Shown one piece after another: positions 40,067 through 50,169 of a stretch of 64,000 nucleotides of DNA; position 1 is the first letter of the stretch, and each line of letters opens with the position of its first letter. A model generated the notes under the pieces. It ran no database searches. It saw only the letters and a list, made by a program, of their open reading frames with translations, and was not told the origin of the DNA. The position numbers and the translations under genes are program-made. The DNA comes from Motacilla alba alba (Eukaryota; Chordata; Aves; Passeriformes; Motacillidae): NCBI RefSeq assembly GCF_015832195.1, contig NC_052046.1:14562161-14626160 (forward strand), read 5' to 3'.

Positions 40067-40444
40067 AAAAAGTAATGACAGAAGAAAAGTTTTAAGAATA
40101 AATATTGAACTTCCTCTGTCCACTGAAGAGAAATACCCTCAACTTTTCCAAGCATCTCGAAGATAAACATGCAGTTACTGTGGCATTCTTGCGGTGTCGG
40201 TATGCCACTTTTAGCTCATTTCATTTCACAAACAAAGGCCGTAGCAGATCATATTTTAGCAGAGTTTAATTCTTTTATTAAAGCCAGACGTTGCAGGCTG
40301 CGATGTCTCTGACAAGGAGTCATTTCAGTTTACACTCAGCGCTGCGGGTGCCCGCACAGCCGGCCCTTCCCTGCAGCAGGCAGCGGGAGGCTGAGGCGCC
40401 CAGGCGGGACCGGGCTCCTCGGGACACGGCAAAGCCGGAAAAGC

Positions 40445-40780
40445 CGGCTCCAAGCTGGGTCCTCTTCCCCAGTGGAAGCAGGTACGCTCCGTCGAGCCTT
40501 TTTAGCCAGGAACAGGACGAGAGAACACAGCCTCCCTCCCACTGCGCCAGGGGGGAGTTCAGCTTGGACATTCCGAGGAATTTCTTCACCTTTCCGAGGA
40601 AAGGGCGATAAGACACTGGAACGGGCGGCCCCGGAGGTGGTGGAGTCCCCGTCCCTGGGGGTGTTTAAGGAAAAACGGCGTGGCACTCGGTGCCACTGTG
40701 TATTGGGATGGTGGTGTTCGGTCACAGGCCGGACTCGATAATCTCAGGGCTCTCCTCCAGCCCGGTCGGGTCGGGGGCTG
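40445..40780 (+). mobile_element. CR1 LINE 3' end inside the MRPS30 CpG island
   Basis: The sequence follows the CR1 3' end: AGGAACAGGACGAGAGAACA, then TGCGCCAGGGGG, GGAATTTCTTCACC, GGTGGTGGAGTCCCCGTCCC, GTGTTTAAGG, and the terminal GGACTCGATAATCTCAGGGC. The last part is normally followed by the CR1 terminal octamer repeats, which are not recognisable here. The copy is GC-rich and lies 350 bases upstream of the MRPS30 start codon. The 5' boundary is uncertain. Confidence 0.8.
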
Positions 40781-40852
40781 CCAGCGCCACGCCAGGCTCC
40801 ACACGGGCGGACTCCGCCTGCAGTGGGGCGGGGGCGCTGCCGCCAGGCCCGG

Positions 40853-40861
40853 CACTTCCGG
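40853..40861 (+). promoter_or_regulatory. ETS/GABP-type site
   Basis: CACTTCCGG matches the ETS-family (GABP) consensus. GABP (NRF-2) commonly drives nuclear genes for mitochondrial proteins. A second CCGGAAG-like core lies at about 41042-41048. Confidence 0.55.
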
Positions 40862-40875
40862 CCGTCACTCGCCAA

Positions 40876-40896
40876 GCATCTTGGGAGCTGTAGTTT
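40876..40896 (-). promoter_or_regulatory. ZNF143/ACTACA-type promoter motif
   Basis: The minus strand reads AACTACAGCTCCCAAGATGC, close to the widespread vertebrate promoter motif ACTACAnnTCCCAnnATGC bound by ZNF143. Its spacing about 240 bases upstream of the ATG is typical. Confidence 0.6.
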
Positions 40897-40925
40897 CCGC
40901 CCGGGAGAGGCCACACTGCCTCTAT

Positions 40926-40937
40926 TGCACATGCGCA
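40926..40937 (+). promoter_or_regulatory. NRF-1-like site
   Basis: TGCACATGCGCA resembles the NRF-1 consensus YGCGCAYGCGCR with one half matching exactly. NRF-1 is a known regulator of nuclear genes for mitochondrial proteins, so the site fits the gene. Confidence 0.6.
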
Positions 40938-41073
40938 GAGGCCCCTCCGCGGGGCCGCTCGGCGCCCTCCTGCCACGTGACTCCCAAGGCCCCGCCGCTT
41001 CCTTCCCGGCAGCCCCCGCTCCAGGAGAACCCGCCCGCCAACCGGAAGACGGACCTATCACGTGGTCCCCGGA

Positions 41074-41083
41074 AGCCAATCAG
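41074..41083 (+). promoter_or_regulatory. CCAAT box (NF-Y type)
   Basis: AGCCAATCAG matches the NF-Y consensus closely and sits about 55 bases upstream of the start codon. A CACGTG E-box at 41059-41064 lies next to it. Confidence 0.55.
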
Positions 41084-41133
41084 CTGCCGCGGTTTGCGCA
41101 CCCCGCCCCGCCGCCGGTCCGCAGTTTCGCGAG

Positions 41134-41836
41134 ATGGCGGCGCTGGGGGCCCGGCGGCTGCTGCGGCCCGGCCGGCGCTGGTTCTCGGAGACGGTGCCCG
41201 GCGCCCCTTCGCCGCCCGTCAGCCCCCTCTACCCGCCCGTGGTGGCGTCCATCACGGCCAAGAGCAAAGCGGCCAAATCGAGACGCCTGCATCGCTTTAA
41301 CCAGCGGGTGCACGCGGCGGCCACGGTGGAGGAGAAGCTGCGGCTGTACGGGAAGCTTCAGCGGCCCAAGTACATGGTGTACCCACAGACCTTCGCCCTC
41401 AACGCCGACCGCTGGTACCGCAGTTTCACAAAAACCGTCTTAGTGCCGGGAATGCCCCCGAGAGCCGCGGACGCGACACTCCCGGTAGCGACGGCGGGAG
41501 CGACTTCCGAGACCGGCAGAGCCCCGGAGCCGAGAGCGGAGGCGCCGGGGGATGCGGACGCGCCGGGGGATGCGGACGCGCCGGGGGCCGCGAAAACCCC
41601 GGGGGCCGCGAAAACCCCGGAGCCCTCGGCGGGAGCGGCTCCGTATCCGGATATAGGCGAGCTGCGCTCTCTCGCCTGCGATGCCCTTCTCCAGGAGAGC
41701 TTCTACCAGAACAAGAAGCGGCCGTTCCTCTACCGTGACCAGGATCACACGCCCGGCCCCTTCCTCACGCAGCTCGTTTCCACCCTCGCCGCTTCCCTGT
41801 CCGGTCGCAACCCACTGCTGGCTGCTTCCTCCCTCG
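41134..41836 (+). CDS. MRPS30: MRPS30 coding exon 1
   Basis: This exon encodes residues 1-234 and the first base of codon 235. It holds the presumed mitochondrial presequence (about 1-18), a basic helical stretch beginning [16 protein letters not shown], the conserved [17 protein letters not shown] block, then a low-complexity Ala/Pro/Glu/Asp linker with hexapeptide repeats at residues 137-160, followed by the conserved [20 protein letters not shown] region. The donor is G|GTACGG, weaker than the usual GTRAGT. The split Asp codon (G|AT) is completed by exon 2, which supports this boundary. Base composition is very GC-rich because the exon lies in the CpG island. Confidence 0.95.
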
Positions 41837-44800
41837 GTACGGAGCGGGGCTGGCCGGGAAGGGGACGTGTGAGCTTTCGGGCGTCGGGCGATAGAGCAGT
41901 CTGCGAGCCGGCATGAGTGCCGCTGGTGTATCTCACTTGTTCAGACCATTATTAGTAATTCGTTTCCGTCCTTCTACCTGGGTTTTGGGTTGTATCTCAC
42001 TGCAGCTACAGAAGAATTCGGAGGGTTTAAAATGCAAGAGGCGAATCACTGTTTTTTGTGTTGCTTGTTCTGTTTCAGATCTAAACCCTGAAGTTAACTT
42101 TTACTGGCATCATGGTGAAGAAGTTGTTGTTCACGGACATCGAAAGGGCAGAGTTGATCCTGTGCGATTCCAAATAGATGATAACCCACACCTCCAGATC
42201 CGTGTACCAAAGCAGCTTCCCGAGGTGGGGATGTTTTCAACAGCAAGTTAATACCGTGCATTTTCACTTTCGTTTGTGGCAGCCATTGAAACCATACAGA
42301 GGTGGAGGACCTAGTTTATCAGTATGTAGCACTTTTGGGTATTTTTCAAGTCTTAATACCCTTACTACATAGTGGAAATGGTTTTGTCGGTATTGAGTCA
42401 ATCTTCTGACCTTTTGATCCTCTTTGTACTTTGAATTGCATGTTGTTATATTTAATTAAATTGAATTTTTAACATTCCGTGCTTGGAAACAGAGGCAAGA
42501 ACAAGAGGTGTGCTGTGGAATATTCTCACTGGAGGAGAATAATAGAAGTGGAGGGAAAAAAAAAGAAGTAAAAGCACATATAAACTGAACATGAGCATTC
42601 CTGCCTGTTGTTACTGCTTGGCCGTTGTTTTCTTGAATGCTCAGTGGAAGTTCAGTGGAAGTATGCTCTGTTTCAATACTGTAATGTTTTTCTTGCAGGT
42701 TTATACAGTGGTAATTGTGTAGCCACTGAGGGTCTCTGTTGTCCAGTTTCCACCCCAAGCACGCAAAGCATTGTGTGTTCTGTAAATGTTTATGTTTATA
42801 CAACTTTTCACAGAACTTTTATGGCTGAGGTAGTTGTACAATTTGCTTGTGTTAGTGTCATCAGATGCTACAAACCTTGGCATTTTGAAAGAGCTTCTAG
42901 GCAATTTAAAATGTTGTGCAGTAAACTAAATCTGCAGACTTAGTCTTCAGGTTGAAGTTTGTTTATTGGCTGCTGCATAGCATTATTTCACATTTTTTGT
43001 GTTGTGGAAAAATTAATACAAGATGACTGTGCTAACACTCATCACAAGATGAGAATTTCTCTTGCAAGAAAAAGAATTTCAGTTAAGGCTGTCTCTATGA
43101 TGTATGTAAGCAGGACTTGTCTGACCAAGAAGCGGTTTATTACAGTGGACCTGATGTCAGAATGGCTTTTCTTTTTACTGTTGTCTTCAAGGTTGTGCCC
43201 CTGGAGTCAGATCTTGGAGATGTTCCTGTTATTGATCACAAGCCATCCAAACTTCCATTGTTCAAAAAACAGTATGAAAATAAGGTATTTATAGGTAAGA
43301 GTTTTTAATTGTGAAATATTAACTTTTTTTTTGGTAAAAAACCCCAACAAACCAGTCAAACAAAAGCCAACGCCAAAACTAATGCCACCTCAGTCTTTCT
43401 CCTCCCATCACCAGAGAAAGTTCTGTAATTTTATTTATAAGTATACTGTATAAATATAGTATATAGATATATAGATCTCTATTATTAGGCAGTGGGGAGT
43501 AGCATTTTCCTGTGTGTGTGGTACTGTGTGTCCAAATTTGCTTGAAGAAGTTTAGTTGAATAGAAAGTTGGCACAAAACTTTGAATTTTGATTCGTCACA
43601 AGGGAAATTCTCATTTTAGGATGTGGACTCTTTCCTTTTGGAAGTAGGCAGCTCCTCACAGATCTACAGTAGGGGTTCTAGCTTTATAGTCTGATGGTGA
43701 AGATGTGTGTTTGTATGCGTGATAAAGAGTGCTCTTTCTCTGATTGATAGTTTTGTTTTGGGGAGCACAGGAACAAAGGTGGCAGATCCATGCTGTTATG
43801 GACATACCCAGTTCCATCTCCTTCCTGACAAACTGAAGCGGGAGAGGTTTATAAAAGCGCGTCTCGAGGATCAAATCGAAGTTGTTTATCGGTCAAATGG
43901 AATTGCAAGTCTCTTTGCCTGGACAGCAGCACAAGCAATGTATCAAGGTGAGATAGTCAGCTGGACAAATTTTTCCTGGTTATGAATACCTACTTAAAGT
44001 TTTTTAACTGTTTCTCCCCACCACCTTTTTTTTGTGTTTCTTTTTCCTGAAGATTGTCTTTAGTAAGTCTTGACTGATGTAATTGAATTAATAAGAGTTA
44101 GTTAAGATGTGGAGTACTTTTATACAGAGTAATTAAATACAGAGAAAAATATTTTTCCATATATAACAGTAGGCTTGTGCAAAAATCTCAGTTGCTTTCA
44201 CTTGCTCTTTACTCTTTAAGAGGGAAATGCAGTAGACATCAAGCAGTTTTGGGTTTTTTCCTTCTGGAACAGCTGTGTTTCTTAGCCCTTGCTTCAGTAA
44301 TTTCAATTACATGAAAATACTAGGAATAAAAGAAAAATGTTAGCAGCCTTACATTGGGATTTTATGCCTACATTTTTCTAAAAAAGTCCCAGAAGACATT
44401 GATGGTTAGACCAGATCAGTCTTCCTCATAAATACAATTATTGTCTAGTGTTAGTGTGAGACACCTGATGGCTTGTAGTTTCATCACTTGAGAAACAACA
44501 CATGTAAGAAAATTCTCTGACTATAGTGTATACTGCCAGCTCTGCATCAATTTTTTTATGTAATGGGGTATTAGAAGGCTTCCTTTGTGGATGTAAAATA
44601 TTGAAGTCAAGTAAGTCTTGTCTTCAGAGTTGGTCAGCTGTGAGCACATTACGAGTTGTAAGGGCAGCATTATTCAAATCTATGACTTTTTTTTCTTCTG
44701 TAACAATTTCTAGCATTGTGGCACATAATAGTAATATTCTTGAAAAATATCTGTGTATATACTAGTGCGCATGCATAAGTATGTAAATATTTTTAACATA

Positions 44801-45568
44801 CTGCTAGTGCTCAGTCGGGCTTGTTTAAAACACTAACACTGACATAGTGTTCTTGGTGTCTGGTTGGTTACTGTAGTCAGTTATGTTTGTGCATATTTGT
44901 GCATGCTTTTGTCATGAAACAAATGCATCTTGAGAGTGGTGAAATAGTAAAAAGACATTTTCCCTCAGCTCCTTTGCAGGACTTTGCATGCATTAGTAAC
45001 TTAACTGCTTTGGAAAAGTCACTTGGCTGATCAGTGAGGGATTTTAATCAACTGTTGATAGGGAACTGCGTACAAAATGCAAGTATGCCTCTGTGTCCCT
45101 GATCTTAGACATAACCTTTATTGGTGATTGTGTTTTGGTTAGTCTGTATTATAAATGCTTGTGTTGCTAAAGCAGACAGGACTTTTTCCCTACTAGCTAG
45201 CTGCTGCAATTCCCAGAGTTTTTCTGTGTTTCGGGACTAGCATTTAGGTGTGTGTGCTGATAGAAATCTCAAGTCCTGTTGTATTTGTTTATTTTGTAGG
45301 ATTCTGGAGTGAAGCAGATGTGACCCGTCCTTTTGTATCACAGGCAGTAGTGACTGATGGAAAATATTTTGCTTTCTTTTGTTACCAGCTAAATACTTTA
45401 GCACTAACTGCAGAAACTACTAAAAACAACCCTCGAAAGAACATATGTTGGGGTACAGACAGTAAACCACTGTATGATGTTGTGGAAGATGGTAATGTGA
45501 AAGGCTTTAATGATGAAGTTCTGCTTCAGTTGGTTCATTTTCTACTAAACAGACCAAAAGAGTTGTAA
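41134..45568 (+). CDS. MRPS30: MRPS30 (mL65/PDCD9), mitochondrial ribosomal protein, five coding exons
   Basis: Joining 41134-41836, 42079-42224, 43192-43294, 43771-43947 and 45300-45568 gives 1395 coding bases (465 codons) plus TAA. The protein is recognised from segments shared with vertebrate MRPS30: [17 protein letters not shown] in exon 1, [11 protein letters not shown] in exon 3, [18 protein letters not shown] in exon 4 and [17 protein letters not shown] in exon 5. Family knowledge: this is a metazoan-specific mitoribosomal protein. It was first classed as small-subunit S30 and as the pro-apoptotic protein p52/PDCD9, and structures later placed it in the large subunit as mL65. It works in the mitochondrial matrix. 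The N-terminus is arginine-rich and lacks acidic residues for 18 positions, with an R-W-F|S pattern at residues 15-18 resembling a presequence cleavage site. The ATG at 41134 has G at -3 and +4 and is the natural start. The human protein is about 439 residues; the extra length lies in the exon 1 linker repeat. No frameshift or stop is seen, so the copy looks functional. Confidence 0.97.
41542..41613 (+). repeat. 18-bp coding minisatellite in MRPS30 exon 1
   Basis: Four in-frame 18-base units encode [18 protein letters not shown] and TPGAAK (residues 137-160). The first two units are identical in DNA. The segment lies in the poorly conserved linker, so length variation should be tolerated. Confidence 0.9.
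42079..42224 (+). CDS. MRPS30: MRPS30 coding exon 2
   Basis: The acceptor is TTCTGTTTCAG and the exon starts with AT, completing the Asp codon. It encodes [24 protein letters not shown] and then [24 protein letters not shown], which parallels the human segment with FYWVRGEE and QIDDKPNNQIR. The donor is GAG|GTGGGG at codon phase 0. Its length is 146 bases. Confidence 0.95.
43192..43294 (+). CDS. MRPS30: MRPS30 coding exon 3
   Basis: The acceptor is GTCTTCAAG and the exon starts in phase 0 at GTTGTGCCC. It encodes [20 protein letters not shown] followed by [14 protein letters not shown] and the first base of a Gly codon. The donor is G|GTAAGA. The 103-base exon keeps frame with exon 4. Confidence 0.95.
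43771..43947 (+). CDS. MRPS30: MRPS30 coding exon 4
   Basis: The acceptor is GGAGCACAG. The exon completes a Gly codon and reads [20 protein letters not shown], then [20 protein letters not shown] and [18 protein letters not shown], one of the most conserved parts of the protein. The donor is G|GTGAGA, splitting a Gly codon that exon 5 completes. Confidence 0.96.
45300..45568 (+). CDS. MRPS30: MRPS30 coding exon 5 (C-terminus and stop)
   Basis: The acceptor is TATTTTGTAG. The exon reads [20 protein letters not shown], then [16 protein letters not shown] and [19 protein letters not shown], ending [10 protein letters not shown] and TAA at 45566-45568. The human protein has a slightly longer C-terminal tail after RPKE, so the bird tail is shorter by several residues. 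Confidence 0.96.
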
Positions 45569-45765
45569 ACCATTAAACCAAACATAAAGTATGTGCCTGA
45601 ACTTCATTGTGACGCCATGAAGTGTAAGGTATGCTATGCCTTGATTTAGTCAGGTATTTGTCTAGCAAACACTATATACATATTTTATGTTATTTGGGCC
45701 TTCTTTCTTTTTTTAATGTATACTGTACACTGGCAAATAAACGGCTGGAATACCTTAAAAGTCTT
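45569..45765 (+). other. MRPS30: MRPS30 3' untranslated region
   Basis: The 3' UTR follows the TAA. A canonical AATAAA at 45736-45741 is followed about 15-25 bases later by a T-rich, TTTGTA-containing segment, so cleavage near 45755-45765 is likely. The UTR is short, about 190 bases. The exact end is inferred. Confidence 0.75.
45736..45741 (+). terminator. MRPS30: MRPS30 polyadenylation signal
   Basis: Canonical AATAAA, 168 bases after the stop codon, followed by a T-rich downstream element. It is the first AATAAA after the coding region. Confidence 0.8.
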
Positions 45766-46303
45766 TTGTATATTTACTTTTAAAAGCCTTCTGTGCTAAT
45801 TCAGTGTTATGTGAGCATATTTTTTAGCAGATCCACAGGTCCATGTTAAACTGTCGTAACAAAGTATTAATTCATATGACCATCTTGAGTATCACTAGAA
45901 AATAGCTGTCTTGATACTCAGCACTAGTGATAAATTTCTAATTTTGTACTAAGTTAAATGCTTATTCATTCTAAAGAGAAAGTGAGCTCCTAAAAAAAAG
46001 TATTTCTTAATGAATGGTTGGCAATTTAGCTATACAGTAAGAGAAATCTTTTGACATAGTAGTACGGGCATGATTGAACTTGCTTCCAAGGGTTATGTTG
46101 TGAACATGCATACACAATTTCAAGCTGCCACCTCCAGAGTCACAGAGAGAACTCTCAAATGCATTTGGACTCTACAGTTTTCTCTTTAGTGTGGGTCCTT
46201 GATTTCAGCTGTTGGTATCTTGAGTTTTCATTACTGGATGCTTGGATGTCTTAGGAGTGTTTTTAATAGACCACAGCTGAGCCCCAGCCACAGCTAGGAT
46301 GTC
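45766..46303. other. Downstream flank of MRPS30, no feature recognised
   Basis: AT-rich DNA between the MRPS30 polyadenylation site and the antisense CR1. No second polyadenylation signal or exon is evident. Confidence 0.5.
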
Positions 46304-46600
46304 TGAATCATAAAATACAGTGTTGTACAATCAGGGAGTAGTTTGGGTTGGAAGGGACCTTAAGGGTCATTTATTTCAAGCCTGTAGTGAGCTGGGACAT
46401 CTTCAGCTAGATTAGGTTGCTCTGACCCCTGTCCATCCTGACTCAATGTTTCCAGGGATGGGGCATCCATCTGTCACCTCTCTGAGCAGCCTGTTTTACC
46501 ATGCTCATTGTAAAAAACTTCTTAGTGTGTCTAGCTTGGATCAACCATCTTTTAGTTTAAAATATTACCCACCTTGTTGTATTGAAACACACACTGCCAA
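46304..46600 (-). mobile_element. CR1 LINE 3' fragment, antisense
   Basis: Reading the minus strand gives a CR1 3' end. On the plus strand it appears as GAATCATAAAATACAG, AGTTTGGGTTGGAAGGGACC, GTTTCCAGGGATGGGGCATC, CTCATTGTAAAAAACTTCTT and TTTTAGTTTAAAATATTACC, the usual order of an inverted copy. It lies 540 bases beyond the MRPS30 polyadenylation site. Confidence 0.9.
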
Positions 46601-47780
46601 TATATCATGGCTTGTTGGGGGTATTTAGCTATCAACAAAGAGTAAGTGGTTCTGAGGTAACTAAATGTGCCTAGAATTTTATATAATTTCATCAGCTCTA
46701 CTTGACCTTCCTGGAATTTTCCTGTGTTCTTGCAAGGAGGCAAGTAGTTTGTTGTTAAACAGAGTATACTGAATCATTGAAAATCTGGCCTGCACATTCT
46801 TGAGTATGAGCAACAGCCCACTTTTTGTTGTAAAGTTGCTTACAAAGTATTTTGTTAATGGAAGACCAAGTAGTTGTAGACCTTTACCTGACTGGTACTG
46901 TAATATGTTGGAAAGCGTTGCCACTTTCTCCACTATCCAGAGATAAGGTAAGTAAGATATGTACAAGCACTGTTATTTTTTAAAAGAAGTCCTTAATTGC
47001 TCTTTTTGTCCTAACAATGCATGACTGTTACCAGTTCTCATAACTTCAGATCCTTGGATTACATAAATGTTCCTTACTGCAACAGAAAATAAACTGGTGG
47101 GTAAGAATGTTGATTATAGAGAATGACCTGTGACCTAGCTTAAGAGGGAGTGGTTGATACTTGTCTGGTCTGAATAAGGGATGATATAAAATGAATGGAA
47201 GGATATGAAAAAAAGCAGTAGGATATTTAGACCCTAAGGCAATTTTTACAGTTACAATTTTACATAATGTGATGTATTACAGTGTGTAATTTATGTAACA
47301 TATTGCAGGTGTAATATATTCCTCTCTTCGGCTTGAGATTCACTTGAGTTGCATACAACCAGTGGTTGTGAAAACTGACAGGTACAGAAAGAAACTCCTG
47401 CTCCCAGGGTTAAAAACCAATAATTTCTCTGTGATTTGGCCTTTCGTCTGTCCCGAGGCTTCAGCTGTAGTAGAGCAAGTTCAAGGAATTTTCTCTTGTG
47501 CAGCTTTCCTAGTGAGTGAAATATCACTGTAGGTATGTCACCTGGTAGTAAAACCCAGTGTTGGGACTGAGGGAGGAAGGCTTAGCATGAGCTACCGCTC
47601 CAGTGAATGTGAAGTACCAACGTAGCTTTCTTCAGCAGGGGATACTCTGGAAACAGTGGGTGGCACTGTTTCACCTTCTATTGGGAAAAAACTGACAGGC
47701 ATTGTTCTGCTTTTTTGTCACTGACTGACTAAGTTGAGACATTGTAATGTATGCAGCTTTGTACGGCAATATTTCATCTT

Positions 47781-47912
47781 CAAGGCCAGGTTGGATGGGG
47801 CTTAGAGAAAGCTGTTCTAGTGGAATGTGTCCCTGCTCGTGGCAGGTGGGTAGGAACTATATGTACTTTAAGGTCCCTTTAAACCCAAACTATTTGATGA
47901 TTCTGTGATCTT
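47781..47912 (+). mobile_element. CR1 LINE terminal fragment
   Basis: Short 3'-terminal CR1 piece: AAGGCCAGGTTGGATGGGGC, GTCCCTGCTCGTGGCAGGTG, TTTAAGGTCCCTTTAAACCC, ending in GATTCTGTGAT, which is the CR1 octamer-type tail. The copy is strongly 5'-truncated. Confidence 0.9.
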
Positions 47913-50169
47913 GTACTCATGTGTACTGTGTGCTTAATGCTGCCTTATGATGATAAAGTAGGAAAAAGAAGAGAGAAAAGATCTGTTTTTGTTTGGGCTT
48001 TTTAAAAAGGTATATCTATTAAAAGCTAAAAAAATAGCTTAGAATCTGCACTGTTCTTGTTCTTCAGTTTTGCAACCAGAAATCCCCCATGATTTTACTC
48101 CTCTAAGTCTCATGGGAACATCATTTTTTAGCACTTTATATAGAATTTGCTGATTAAAAGAAACCAAAAAATGGTAATTTGAAATCACAGCATGGAAATC
48201 TCCAAGTTTGTATTCTTTTTCCTGTATTAATTTCTGCTCAGGCCAAATGGAGTGTAGCAAAAGGGAACGTAAGCTGCAATTTAAAAATAAGATTGGGTTT
48301 TGCATAATAAGGCAATTTTCTGTAGTACTGAACTATTTTGCTAAAAACATTTTATCACCTTCAGGTGGGTGACTGATCTATAAAATTCTGCCTCCATTGT
48401 TTCATATTATGAGGCTGGGAGTAGTGACTTGGCATGGAAAATTCAAGCAGAGAGGAAGAGCTGGGGGCCCCTGCTCAGGGTCATGTTGCACCCAGTTGTT
48501 AGGGTAGATAGCTCTGTGTCCTTTCGGACAGGAGAAGGAGCTGTAACATTTATAGCCTGATTGGTCATGTTGAAGTTTGCTGAAGTTTTTCCTGATATTT
48601 CCTCTATACTCAGGTTTTCTGTTGTTGGAGAAGACACACACTCATTTTATTGCAGACAGAGATGAAGCTTTCCTTCTGGAGTTCCATGAAGTGGGTTTTT
48701 CCTAAGACAAGAGCAACTCTTGGAGTCAGCTGTTGGTGAGAGAGTCTGTTGACAACTTGACATACTGGCAGTATACCTCTGCCAGTATGGATGGATGTAA
48801 TGAAAGGAGCTTTCCAGTATAGTATTAAAGAAGCCCACCCTGTTCTCATTCTGGAAATACTGGTTGGAGGATGTTAGTAAATGGAGGCTAGTAATGCTTA
48901 CAGGGGTTTTTGCCTTCTCCCAGTATACTGACAAATTGAAGTTTACTTGGTAAATACACAGTAAAATATTTTTTTTTTAGAATTGAGTTTCTTGAAAGAT
49001 CTGGCTGTTCTACATCTAGAAGTGGGTTAAGAAGAGTTACAAGCTACAAGGAGTTAGTATATGGTAACTACTACTACATTTATTAATGCATGTTGAGGTG
49101 CAAAGGGAAGAAGTTGTGGACCTCACTAGATACTCCTGCTGGACCAGGAGTTTACAATTAAAGGGATTATTTGTATTTAATTCAGAGTGAAGGAAGCCAG
49201 TCTAAAGTATGCCATACTATTCAGCTGGGTAACTAACCCGTTGGTCTCAAAGCAGGAGTTTGAAGATATGATGTTAAAAATTGTTTCCTTTGCTTTGAAG
49301 ATAATCTGGGTACCAATATTACCATTGGTAACAGATATTTTATGATGAGTTTATTCACAAACACTTAGAAAAACACTTGAAGAAGGCAAACAGGCAGAAT
49401 GCTTGACATGCACTTTTTTATGTCTCTGCAGGACTAAACACCCTTTATGGGTGTTGGAAAGATGTTGGTTGGTTTATGCTGTTGGAAAAATAAATAATTA
49501 AGATAAATAATTCTTTTATGCAGGACAGACAGCAGCTTTGTGGTGTCTGCTCAGCTGTATTTACCTGTAAGTATCTGCAGTAGTTTTTATCTATCCAGGT
49601 TTCTGTATAGTTGGAAGCATTTGTTTTTAGCTATATAGTCTATGAGTGAGCATTCATTCTTCATCTTTGATCATTCTTGTCTTTTAATAGCTATTTGAAG
49701 CTTAATTTATTGAACTAAATCTCTTACAGAATCTTTTCTGTATTACGTTTCTCATTCCCACTAAGTTATGCCTGATTTAATTTCTTTAGAATGAAGACTT
49801 GATCTTAATGTATCTCTTTAAAGGAAATCTTCTATATATTTCTTTCCTCTTTTTATGCTTTCAGCATTCCTTTAAAACAGTAATCAAGTCAGTACACTTT
49901 ATCACTGCTCTCAAGGGACACAATACAGGATTGTTTTCACTATTGGAAAGTGTAGCTTATAACACAAGACTGTCTGCACTGCAAATATGCATGCTTTTTT
50001 CAGTGAGATGTCCCAGTGCAGGTTTACATTTCAACCTCAAATTTCATCCTGTAAAGGCTTTTTGTTTGGTTGGGTTTTTTTAAAAATCAGTTTCTGCACC
50101 AACACATATCTCTAGGTAATTGGAGGTGATTAAGAGTTGTAATTTTGAAACTCAGATTCTGTCATTGTT
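47913..50169. other. Intergenic, no named feature apart from one hairpin
   Basis: No exon or repeat family recognised. Short frames at 48402-48934 on the minus strand lack similarity. Confidence 0.5.
48761..48789. repeat. 11-bp perfect inverted repeat
   Basis: CATACTGGCAG (48761-48771), loop TATACCT, then CTGCCAGTATG (48779-48789). Short and isolated. Confidence 0.9.

Larger units (their letters stand above)
40330..41900 (+). promoter_or_regulatory. MRPS30: CpG island and MRPS30 promoter
   Basis: GC and CpG density rise abruptly from AT-rich intergenic DNA at about 40.33 kb and fall again at about 41.9 kb. The island covers the proximal promoter and all of exon 1. There is no convincing TATA box near 41134, as expected for a housekeeping mitochondrial-protein gene. 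Visible motifs include a GC box (40825-40833), ETS (40853-40861), ZNF143-like (40876-40896), NRF-1-like (about 40926-40937), E-boxes CACGTG (40974, 41059), an inverted-CCAAT-type AGCCAATCAG (41074-41083) and TCGCGAGA (41127-41134). The start site is probably between about 40,900 and 41,130. Bidirectional activity is possible but not shown. Confidence 0.85.

Noticed and set aside
41062..41133. Upstream in-frame extension of MRPS30
   Set aside because: The frame is open upstream but starts at GTG, and no in-frame ATG was seen before 41134, which has good Kozak context and begins a plausible mitochondrial presequence.
40336..41313. Several overlapping long frames on both strands around 40.3-41.4 kb
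   Set aside because: GC-rich DNA has few stops; apart from the MRPS30 exon 1 frame these are shadows in the CpG island and CR1 tail.
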